Positions 1 to 11,786 of a stretch of 64,000 nt of DNA are shown here, piece after piece. This DNA comes from Brachycybe producta (Eukaryota > Arthropoda > Diplopoda > Playtdesmida > Andrognathidae). Made by a program: the position numbers and the translations under genes. The notes under the pieces are model-generated. The model ran no database searches. It was given only the letters and a program-made list of their open reading frames with translations, and had not been told where the DNA came from. The DNA lies in contig JAUPFP010000014.1 in assembly GCA_036925085.1 (NCBI GenBank), positions 1,244,001-1,308,000 of the forward strand, read 5' to 3'. Each line of letters opens with the position of its first letter. The stretch's first letter is position 1.

Positions 1-104
1 TGAAGGTACTCATGCCACCCCGTTCTTCTTGCTTGAATATGAATTATGCATGCATACAACTTTTATTTTTGTTTATAAATATAGATAAATGTATGTCGCA
101 TCTG

Positions 105-505
105 GAATATATACATTTGCCCTAAAACCATTTGTTGTAAAACCATTTGTCCTAAAGGGACATTGCCCAAAAGACACTTACTTGCCCTAGAGACATTTGC
201 CCTAAAACGACGTTTTTGTTTTCTTTTTTCATATGGTTTAGTGTTTTTTCGTGGAGTATGAGTGCAATGGCGAGTTGTACAGGAAACTGCCACCACTTAA
301 ACCCAAAAGGCATGTCAAATCTATTAGAGGGATACATGGAATTGTTCATTAATGTCCATTTATTTCAAATACCTCTTTATGTTAAATGCTGTTTAGGTCA
401 ATTGTTCTTTGTAGGTCAAATGGCTATTTAAGTCAAATACATATTCAGGTCAAATGTCCTTTGTTGATTTTAGGACAAAATAGGCCCTTTAGGTGAATTG
501 GTATT
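105..505. mobile_element. Foldback-like element, array copy 1
   Basis: The left half is built of degenerate ATTTGCCCTAAA-type units and the right half of TTTAGG...CAAATG units, so the two arms are inverted. The centre (about 228-262, CATATGGTTTAGTG...GTGGAGTATG) reappears reverse-complemented at about 46975-47010 inside another array, so the array is one member of an interspersed family. Short tandem units inside inverted arms are typical of Foldback elements. I see no open reading frame. Confidence 0.55.
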
Positions 506-1584
506 AGAGCATATATTTTCGGTCAACTGATGTGTAAGTGTTTTAGTGCAAGTGCAAAACATGTAGGTAGTAGCTTTATGCAAGATATGTCCTTGTATAA
601 TGAATACTGTAGTATAGCTGTATATCCAGTATATAGAAAGCTATGAGGTCAGAGTGGACGTAGTCGAAGTGTACCCATGGTTCTTCATGAAATTTTAAAT
701 TCGAGAATTCATTGCAAGTGATTTATGGGTTTTTATGGTCCTTGGAAGTCTGTTGGGCCCTCCTGAGTTCATTTCGGTGCTTTTCAAGGCATATCTAAAA
801 GACTTTCATTTTTTTTTTTTTGCCATTTTTTTTGAAAATAATCCAGTAGGGCCTATATAACTTCGAAAATTCATTGCAAGTGAACCAGACTAGCGGGAAT
901 GGAACTGTTGGAATGGATGCATTCCCAGAGAAGTATGGAATGCAGGAATGTCTTCAATCCGTCTCCAATTCCATCAATTCCAATTCCAATCCCACTGCAC
1001 GATTCAAACGTTATGCCGTTTAGACACCTAATTCCTTTGTTGGGTCATGCGAAGTATTCTTGCCAAATTTGGTTCCTATAGTTGAAAGGGTATTGGAATG
1101 TATAGCTAACAAATAGGCAGAAAGACAGACAGATAGACAGACAACCCACATCCGAAAATATAGATAAAGATGTTCGTACTTGCGGTTTTTCTTCTTCTGA
1201 GCTGTCTACAATTTCAGAGACAAATCTTAACAGAAAGGCAGCTTGAAATGCCGACTATAAATGCAGTATAACTGCGTGCACTCTGAAATTTATCCACCTT
1301 GTTGATGTTAAGCGTTTGTTTATACATTAGTTAAATTGTCCTTAAACCAGGATATTATTTTCCAGCTGTGCTTTTGTCTAAGATGAGAGGTACACACGTA
1401 CATGTGACCTAAATTTCAATCCGATTCAATTCACATCAGTAGACCTGCAAAACACTGCGAGATATATTGATTTATTTTACATTTGGATTTTAATTGGTTT
1501 TTATTCTAAAAGTAATATTTATTGGTGCAAAAATGTGTTCTTATCATTTTTTGTTTTCATAATTTACAAATACTCTTATCTAAA
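506..1584. other. Gene-free AT-rich stretch downstream of gene A
   Basis: No exon-like sequence on either strand. It holds a poly-T run near 810, a low-complexity CCAATTCC-type patch near 955-1000 and a short GACAGACAGATA repeat near 1120. I see nothing else I can name. Confidence 0.5.
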
Positions 1585-2027
1585 GGGCAGGCGCATACTG
1601 ACGATTTTTAATCGGACAACTATTTAGTCGCGATCCTAAAGGCTGTAAGTTTAGATAGGCGCATATTCCCGACTCGACTTCAACAAGACCAAAAAGTCAA
1701 AAGTCAGTCGGCGAGGCTTTTTTTTTTGATAAAAAAAAAAATTTGGACAACTATCGTGAGAGAGAGAGAGAGAGAGAGCGCTATATCCGTGGCAGTGCAT
1801 ATAGGAGCGCGCATACCGCCGCCGACTAAACAGTCGTGCCTCTTTGTCAAAAAAACGTAGTTGGCTACTGGCTTTAAACATTTTGAGAAAGACTGCTCAA
1901 TCGAGTCGGCTGTATGCGCACCTTTGCGACAAAACTGTTTAGTCGCGTGGTGAAATCGTGTTGTAGGTCCAACCCAACTAAACAGTTGAGTCGTGGCAAC
2001 AATAGTCAGTATACGCCTACCCTAAGT
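1585..2027. mobile_element. Palindromic MITE (about 440 bp)
   Basis: Terminal inverted repeats GGGCAGGCGCATACTGAC and GTCAGTATACGCCTACCC bound a region with further internal inverted homology (phrases such as GACTAAACAGT appear in both orientations). It contains an (AG)n run at about 1757-1778. No coding capacity is seen. Superfamily not assigned. Confidence 0.55.
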
Positions 2028-2029
2028 CT

Positions 2030-2245
2030 CTTGGCACACAAACTAATTTTTGACCTATTTTTCGACTGCAAAGTGGAGTCGGGTTGCAGCCAAAACCGAA
2101 CACCGTAAGACTTTTAAGTCTTTCTATAGAAAATACATTCCAACCACAGCCCCCCCCCTCCCAACCACCACCACCTTTGGACTTCATTCTGCAGTCGAAA
2201 AGTAGTCACAAAAAAGTGGTCTATGTGTGTTCCAACTCTATAAGT
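2030..2245. mobile_element. MITE of the TTGGCACACA family
   Basis: It begins TTGGCACACA, contains CGACTGCAAAGTGGAGTC and AAAACCGAACACC, and ends AAAAGTGGTCTATGTGTGTT. The same phrases occur at 20985-21155, 23165-23395, 23440-23645 and 51700-52145. It lies about 100 bp after the gene A stop codon. Confidence 0.5.
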
Positions 2246-2340
2246 CTAAAAAACCACCAAAAACCACCAATACTTATTTCTATTAGTAATATTATCAATT
2301 TGATTTGTTAAGAACATGATAAAACAAAACAATGTTAAGG

Positions 2341-5300
2341 TCATGTTTTTTGTTCTTTGAGTATTTCTTCTGTTAAAACTGGACTGTATCCGAATTTCTT
2401 TAACTTGTCCTTTTTCGCCTTGTCCTTTTCTAGTTTTTTCATGATTTTCTTTATCAGTAATGTTTCCAGTTGTATTGTAGGAGCTTCCACCATAAGACAC
2501 AATATGTATGCGAAGAAAAGCGTACACGTCATTATGCTTATGGATCCAACATACTGAAAATAAAAAAGTCATTAGTTTTATCTGTAAAGCCACACCTTAA
2601 GTGATTGAGCGACCCTTGTAGTTTCTAAAACACTTTTTTTTTTTTTACTTTCTCTTAATTTTGCTTTTTTGAAAGATAAAATAAATCAGCTATGGTTAAG
2701 CGTAAAACGCTCCGCGAACTCTTGGGACCTCATTACAGAAAGAATATGAAGACTGTTGCATGACAATAAAATGTCACATCGAGCTCATAAATTTATAACA
2801 GTCACAAAAACAAATTACAAGATATTAATTATGGCAAATATTGTCATATGACTGTCATTGACTGGTGTGCAAAATAATATGAAAGTCATAAAATAATTAG
2901 CATATCATAAAGTATGATTGTGACAATTTTATGACTTTTTTTTTTGTATAATGAAGTCTCTGGTTATTTGATCTTTCATGGATAGAATTAAAATTAAGAA
3001 TTAAAGATCGGGACACACATGTCCGGGTCAAGACAGGTCCGGAAGGACGACCGCGCTCTGGCCCTGTCTCGAGGTCCGGTAATCTGCAAACTATATACAC
3101 TTGTTCAGGAAAATACTCGATGAGCTTTCAGTTTGTTTCGAGATCGTGACGTGACATGGGGCTTTTTTTGATGTTGAAGATGTACGGGCTGCGCACCGAA
3201 ATCAGACCGTCACCGGGAAAAAAAGTAAACACGACAGTATCCTCCTGGGGCCCGGTGGCAGGGCCAGGGCATTGTCCTGTCACGGTATGCTGTTGTAAGA
3301 ACATGCAGTCGCCGTGGAATTTAACGGTGCAATGTCTTTATCGAGTGACAACCGTCACTTGGCCCGAACTTGTGTGTCTCGACTTTAATACCCTTTACTC
3401 GTATCTTAATGTTACGAATTTACCAAAAGATACATATCCGAGTAGAGTGCGTTCTTTCGGGTTGTACCAAAGTGTGCTAACACTTCCAAATGTACAATGT
3501 AGGAACAAAATGATAGTCGCCCTATCGGAACGAAGAATTTCCACGACAAGATATTATTGACCCAACCTGATAAAACAAAAAGTTTACAAAACAATTCTAG
3601 AAATTTTTCTTGCGATAGATTTATGTGGCTCCAACATGGGCGTCGGCAGGATAATATTTTCTCAATGTTTGGCGCATGATGTGGGAACACAACTATCGGG
3701 CTCCCTCAGTGTTTCAGTATAACCTAGGGTAGTTTTTAGTGTAAACGAATCTCTCGCCTCTTTTTTGATTATTCTGTCTTTCAGTTGCAACATTTAAGAG
3801 AAACTTGAAAGTGTTTTAGAAACTAGAAGGGGTAGCTCAAACACCTTCTAATAGAATCTTTTAACTTTGCTCCTAAAAGACAGATTTGTAAAAGGAGGAT
3901 TCCAATAATGCAAGACGATTGACGAACGGTTATAAATGATTGAAATTGCGGTGTCCACGGGCCAATAATGTGAACATTTCGATAAGAAGATAGACCCAGA
4001 TATCCTGGCCCTGGGTGTCTGGCACTTTATACTCTTAGGTGCCGGGTATACCTCAAGAGATAAACCGGCACCCAAGTATAGCCAGACACCTGTTTTGGTG
4101 TCCATCCGCCCATCGTCACGTGGGTAAGGAGGTCAAAGGGGGGAAAGAGAGAAGATGCCAATGGACGCGCAAAAGACAGCCTGAGACACCATGAAATACA
4201 TGATGTGACAGAGTACTCAGAATTGGAATATAATATCAGCTATCCATAAAATCCATCTTAATTTGGCACAAATTGCAAAAAAAAAAGGTGCAATTTTGCT
4301 GACAGGCTGTGCCGCGGCGCCCATGTTGGTCAATGTTGCGTATCATACCACCATATCCGGTTGCACATGCAAAAATAATTGATCCTACAGCAAATGCCCA
4401 AGCTGCCGAACCAAATGTGATGTGTATGTCCTGTTCAAGTCGTGATGGTCCTTTCTCCGTGTAATGGCTTACGTACGGATAGTTACCAAATATGCATATC
4501 ATCATTATGCTAGTTATTACGATCCATGCTAAGCAAACAAATTTCTTTTGACAAAAAAAAACAAAAACAATTAGGTTCTGTATGTAAATCACAAAGCTTC
4601 GTATACACATTTAAACACGAATGCCAAAATGAGAAATGGTAGTTTGGTGTGTAAGCCGATCCGCTAGCTATAGCAATTCGAACGGTCATTGTGGATTTAC
4701 AGCGAATCTGATTCACTCGGTGTCGGTTTTTCAAAGGAAAATTGTTCGGTGTGTATGGATGGGTTTCATCAAAGGGTTGTAGAATAACCTCAGCAGGGCC
4801 GGCCCTATAGAGTATGTGAGGCTCGAGGCAGAAAGTGATGAGTGGGGCCGGGAAAAAAAAATGTCTAGTCAGCAGCCTCGAGGCTCTCGAAAGCGCGTGC
4901 CTCAAGGCGGTTGTCTGGCTCGCTTTGCTCCTAACACCGGGCCTGAACTTGAAACATTCTAAAGAAATAGATCGGCGCCTCCTCTTTCAGCGTTCGTGCT
5001 GTGAAACGTATACGAAGCTTAAAAATTTGAATTGTTTTAAAGTTACACACACACACTTTGCTTAATTTGAGGTTTTTTCCATAGTAATAATACAGATATC
5101 CAAACAGTATTCCTATTAAGAAGGGTTGACTTCTACACCATGGTTTGATGTAAATGTCTTTGAAGAATTTTAACGCGTGGATTGCCCTGTTTAAAAGATG
5201 TAAAAAAAAACAAGAAGTTAGTTTTATTTTGAAAGTTAAGAGAGCCTAAAGCCGCGAATAGACCCAAATTGGATGTTCGCGAACCGCTCGGATACTGTTC

Positions 5301-8300
5301 GAGAGCTGCTTGGGAGCATAAGGCCGGGCGCAAATTAGGGAACCAAACGAGCGAGCAACCAGCAACCGAATTATGATCACGTGACAGGAAAGTAGTTGCT
5401 GGCACACAATGGTTGCTTGTTCCCTCTGCTCACTATATTGAGCAGAGGCAACATCCACCTGCTTCTGTTGCAAGCTACCATTTTGGTGCCTGCAACTGCA
5501 GTGGTGGCGCTAGTGTAGCATCACCAGCAACAGTCTCTGGGGACTGTTGCTGGTTACAAGCTCATTTTGTTGCCTAATTTGCTACGGGCCTAACGTCTAC
5601 ATAAAAAAAAACTTAGCATGTTCACGTTTGCGATATAGCGAACAGCTCTCGAGAGTTTCTTTGTTAGTTCGTCAAAGAGTTTCCGCGTTTTATTAAAAAT
5701 GTCGAGACGAGCTCATTCACGTCTTGACCGGGTTCTCTTGTTCGGCAGATGTTTGAGAACTAACTCTTTGATGTATACCACCTCAAGAGCGAACCGGTTC
5801 GCGAACGGCTCTAGAACGTACTGTTCGCGAGCTCCGAAGGCTCTTCAGATTTAAGATTATTAACAAACGAAAATTAAAACAAAACTAATTGATAAAATGA
5901 AAGAGAAACTTACTGAATATGATAACTGTAAATGTTTTCTGCTTTATCGTCGTGTGCGATATATCCCGTAGCTATACACGCTGCAACGATCACCGCCAAC
6001 AACGTACCAATACCAGACCAATGTTGTCTGAAATATTTTTTAAAAAAATGTCTCGTAACAAAAAAACTCTTTCGGTTTGCCATTAAGAGGCTACGTCGCA
6101 AAATTACTTTGAAAAATCTCCGCAAAGAGCGCTAGCATCGTTTTTCTATCGAGCCCATAGACCCAATGTTAAAGAAAAAACGTTAATTTTTAAAATACAC
6201 AGTAGTCGCGGCGGCAATATGTTTATTTTTCATATTTAAAGTTGTCCAATTTTGATGGTTCAAAGTGCAATGTGCACCTTAAATATATGCTGATCGAGTG
6301 ATAGAATGACAAAAAATTGGTAAGTGTGGTTCTATTTTTAAAAACTATTTTAAAATCGCGAATTTCTAACTCTTATGTTAAACTCCATTGAATACGCCCA
6401 AATAAGCAAAAAATACATCCATTAAAATGCTCGTAAAAATACGTAAAAATAATTTGAAAAATGACAAGGAAACCACAGTGAAAATGATTTTTTCTGTTTT
6501 TTATAAATTATTTTTACCAACATTTTGATGGATGTTTTTTTGCTTACGAGCATGTACTCAATAGAGCTTAACATAAGAGATAGAAATTCCGAAAATTGAA
6601 ATAATTTTTAAAAATAGAACTGCACTTACCAATTTTTTGTCATTCTATCATTAGATGAACATATATTCGAAGTGCACGTTGCACTTTGAAAAATTAAAAT
6701 TGGACAACTTTAAATATGAAAAATCAACATATTGCCGCCGCGACTGTTGTGTATTTTTAAAAATTAACGTTTTTTCTTTAACATCGGGTCTATGGGATCA
6801 ATAGAAAAAATCGATGCTAGCGCTCTTTGTGGAAATTTTTCGAAGTAATTTTTGCGATGTGTGTGTAGCCTTTTAAATGATAGAAAGTAACTCACTTTAT
6901 CATTGGATATAAAATAATTGGACATAATAAATATAAGAACATCTCTACGTTTAAGTACCATGTATGCGGAAAACACGTGCCCTGCAAATAAAAACGGAAG
7001 TTACTTCAGTAGTTATTTTTATAGTAATGTTTATAACTAGGGCTCGGATTTTTATGCAATATCAAGTAACTGTTTCTCAATTTGTGGAACAAGTGCCAAT
7101 TGTGAAATAATCAATCATTTTCATTACAGCAACCAACAATTATGCTTTTTATTATCTCAAAAAGACTGTGTTGAGGTTACTATAAGTTGTCAAGTAGAGT
7201 TTTAGCCTCTAAGAAGGTGTTTTTTGATTGACAAAAACCAATAATTGTTGGTTGATCTAAACGGCGCGAATTATTACTTCACAATTGGCTCTTGGGCCAC
7301 AGATTGAGAAACAGTTGCTTGATAAATGCATAAAAATCCGAGCCCTATTTATAACTAATTGGTTATATAACTAGGGCTTCGGATTTTTATGCAATAGCGA
7401 GCAAAATGTATCTTTAATTTGTGGCTCGAGTGTCAATTGTGAAGTAATCATCATTATTAGAGCAAACTGCAATCGAAAAAAGCTGGTTAGAGGCTAGATG
7501 TCTTGTTACTGTCAGTTGACAACTGGAGTTATAGCCTCTAATCAGTGTTTTTGATTGATAAAAATCATAATTGTTGGTCGCTGTCATAATAATGATTACT
7601 TCAGAATTGACACTCGGGCGACAGCAGTTGCTTGATATTTTGCATAGAAATCCGAGCTCTATAGCAATTATACTTTGTTCTAATCAAAAAGGATGGTTAG
7701 AGGCTAGTTGTCTGATTACTATCAGTTGTCAACTAGAGTTCTAGCCTCTTACTAGTGTTTTTCATGCTGAACAAAAGCTAAATTTGTAATTGCTCTTTCA
7801 AATCAAAAGTGGATTAAAGTAAGCAATTCTTCAAAATCAATCAATTTTTTTTAACTACTTACTGCCAATTCCAGTAAAGTGTTTAAGAATAAGTGAGAAA
7901 CTTTGAATGGTTACTTACTGGGTTTAACCCATCAAAATAGATGTCGATGTAAAGCGGTATTCTGTACAGTGTGCTTCTGCATGTTGTAGAATTGAAAAAT
8001 GGGCTCGTAGTCCACAATGGGCCATCACCAAGTGTCTGATACGGTCCCATTGCAAAGATCGTTAGCAGAAGATACGTAGGTGTTATTCTGTAAGATTGAT
8101 AGAAATTAATAGGCCTATTCGCTACAAACTCCGAAGAATTAGCATAATTTTCAAAAGTGTTGTTGTCCAATAATAATAATTGCCCCCTGAATGTGGTTAT
8201 TTTCTGATAGTGGATTGCACATTTGTTATGCAGAGAAAAAAAAAAAACAGAAGTCTCTGGCCAGCATATACTTTTCGTTTGCCCCGCCCCTTTCTTATGA

Positions 8301-11300
8301 GCGTCAGACCAAATATCAACCAATTAGAAATTGAAAAAGGGCGGGGCGGGGCGGGGGGCATATGTGACATCAGACCAAGTAACTAACCAATTAGAAATTG
8401 ATGACGCTCATTAAAAGGGCGGGGCAAACGAAAAGTTAGTGCTGGGCACAACTGTCTGCCTGTAAGAAAAGGACACTTTTAATTACGGAATTGTCAAACG
8501 CGTGTATCTTTGCGCGTGCAAATAAGTTGGCACGTGTTACTTACAATATTTATAATTCAGATGGAGAGGGCACGTGTGGGAGGGGGCCGCTGGGGACTCC
8601 ATGCATGTTGAATTAGGCTAAGAAAAAATGCTGTTTAAATCACCCACGCGTTATTTGGTATGTTCCGCACGTGCTGAATTTCCCCTCCCCCCCCCGTGGT
8701 CCTTTTCTACACAGCAAATACAACCGAAATTTTCTTCTAACCTCCATAGACGATGAGCGTAAAATGCGAAAGCGTTAAATCGTCCTACTCTTATTGAATT
8801 CTCCATTAAGATGTGGGTGACAAGAAATCCACTAAAAAACGAAACAAATTTAAATAATTTATTTTAAACGAAATTTGTTTTCGATCAATGATCATTAGAG
8901 TTCGAATATTTATGCAAATTTCAATCAAATGTTTCTCAATCTGTGGCCCAATTAAGAGCCAATTATAAATTAAGCAACAATCCATTTTATAGACAACAAC
9001 TAACAATGATGATTTTTGTTCAATGAATAACACTGGTTAGAGGCTAGCTATAACTATAGTTGACAACTTATAGTAACCAGACATCTAGCCTCTAACCAGC
9101 CTTTAAGCAATATCGATCAGCTGTTTCTCAATCTGTGGCCCAAGTGCCCATGCAGTTATGAAGTAACAATCCACTTTAGATCAACCAACAATTATGGTTT
9201 TTCAATCAATAAACACTGGTTAGAGGCTAGCTAAAACTATAGTTTACAACTTATAGTAACCAGACATCTAGCCTCTATTGAGCTTTTTTGATTAATAAAA
9301 GCATTATTGCAGTTGCTCTAATGGTTGATGATGACTACTTCACCAATTAATTGGCACTTGGGCCACAGATTGAGAAACATTTGCTTGATAGTTTGCATAA
9401 AAATCCGCGCTCTATACGGATAATGTATAACATTACGTAAGGCAGAAAAACGTATCCACGGTATAAGTTGCATACAGAAACGGTTGTGCCCACCACTTTG
9501 GCATGATAAATCCGAAAATAGCAGGATTGTCTATGGATAAATAATATGAACAATGAATTCAGACAGGTTTTTGTTTGGGAAAGGCCTTGTTTCCACTGGA
9601 GCGAATATTTGAACTTTTTTTTGAAAATTTCAACTGGTGAAAAATAGAACAAACGTGTGTGGCCCCTTGACTATAACAGTGAATAGACGGGGACCACGTT
9701 TGTTCTATTTTTTGTTTATCCAAGTTGAAATTTTCACAAAAAGTTCAAATTTTCCCTCCAAATGGAAACAAGGCCTAAGGACGATATTGTTCTCGTTTAC
9801 GTCTTCCAATTGAAAGCATTATTATGAGTGCCATCATGTGGCATGTGACGACAAGCATCATCGACATTGCACGAAGTCCATTGATACAGGCGAGAGGTTC
9901 GTTTCTTGAATCCGTGCCGAGTAGTTTGATGGTGTTGTTGTAGGCAGAAAATGATAACAGGAGTATTTTTAATGGTCCTGTAAATGGTTAAGATGGTTTA
10001 TGAACAATTGAACTTCTGATTGTCATTCTGAAGATCAGAATTACTATAAAGTGCTTTAAAAACTAGAAGGGTAGCGCCGGAATCTTTCAAAAGAAACTTT
10101 TTCTAGACAAAAATTTAAAAAAATATTATTTGATAAGGCCTTGTTTCCATTGGGGTGAAAATTTGAACTTTTTTTTTAAAATTTCAACTGGTAAAAAATA
10201 GAACATACGTGGCCTCCGAATATGAGAATGAATAGGCGGGGGCCGTGTTGGTTCTATTTTTCACCAGTTGAAATTTTCAAAAAGTTCGAATTTTCATCCC
10301 AGTGGAAATAAGGTCTTAAAATTGGGTTATTTTCAAACTTGACATAAAAAAAGCTTATTTTGAAAGTTATCATCAATATGAAAATAGTACCCTTCTAGTT
10401 TCTAAAACACTTTTAAATTTTTCTTAATTTTGGCACCTGAAAGATAGAATAATTAAAAAGTTTGCAAGGCGTTTACACTATAAAACCACCTTATAAGAAG
10501 AATATATTGAAAGAGTTAGAAACTAGAAGGGTAGCATAATCACTTAAGCCGCGATTCCGTGCAAGAAATATATCTGATATTGCTATGAATTTTGCGCTGT
10601 TTCTTGCAAGAAACAAAAAAAACCCACGAAGACCGGCGTTTTCTGTAAGACGGTGTTGCAAGAAACCACTTTTAATGAAAGTCTTGCAAAAATAATATGT
10701 CATTGGCAATTGCAATTAATTCAAGGACACATTGGGGTGAATTTGGGCTTTAAATATTGCCAAATGTGATCGCCACTTTTAAGAAAATAATAATAAAAAA
10801 AGCTAGAAAAAAGGCAATGGAAAGCTTAGCTTTAAAGCTGTAGCAAGCAATTACGCATTCTTGCTGGACTAAAATGTAGGCCCTACTTTGAAATGGTTAT
10901 GACAACGGGATATATACATTTGCCCTAAAGACATTTGTCCTAATGACACTTTCCATAAAGGTACATTCCCTAAAAGTGTCTTTAGGGCAAATGCCATTAG
11001 GGCAAGTGTCTCTAGAGCAAAAGTCTCATTAGAGCAAATGACTTTAGGGCAAAAGTCTCATTAGAGCAAATGACTTTAGGGCAAAAGTCTCATTAGAGCA
11101 AATGACTTTAGGGCAAATGTGACACACACTCTTAACAACATATACCTTTGTCTTTAATATCTTCGGTATTAGAAATGTAACGTTTTCTCTTGAGTTTATT
11201 GTAGATTAGAGGATAAGTTTCTAGTATGGTTCCTAACAAAACGAGTATTGCCAGTATTATGAATGGAATGCTATAATTAGAAGGATAAATTAGTTTTAAC

Positions 11301-11752
11301 TAGTTAGTTTGTTTTTTCTCTCTCTGTTATATATATATACTAACTAAGCCAGTTTAGTTATGGTGTCGGTTTCCGGTCGTTCGTTCGTCTGACAGTAATG
11401 GTCTCTTATTACAACAGAAACCGGAAATAGATCTGTTGTAAAAAAAAAAAGAAATATGGCAGAATTTTCAATAAATGGTTAATTGGTTATACTTAGAATG
11501 TTTTTATTTTTCAACATTTTTGGTAAACTTGCATTCATTGACAATATGTTGAAAATCCTTTGATGTGCAAGTAGATGGAAGACAAATACCATGAGTAGCT
11601 GGTACAATCTAGAAAATTAAAGTTAAAAGTTAAAGTTTTCAGTCTGTGTATGTAAATGTGTGTGCTCAAGGTCAACTATATGTTGCACACTCCCCATCCA
11701 AGAACCCCATGATATTAAATTGGAGAGGGAGAAAAAGGTTGGAAAGTGTAGA

Positions 11753-11786
<34 letters not shown>

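Noticed and set aside
3156..3560. 134-codon open frame on the plus strand
   Set aside because: It overlaps gene A exon 14 (3566-3424) antisense, has no family features and no flanking splice-linked exons. It is a shadow of coding sequence plus chance.
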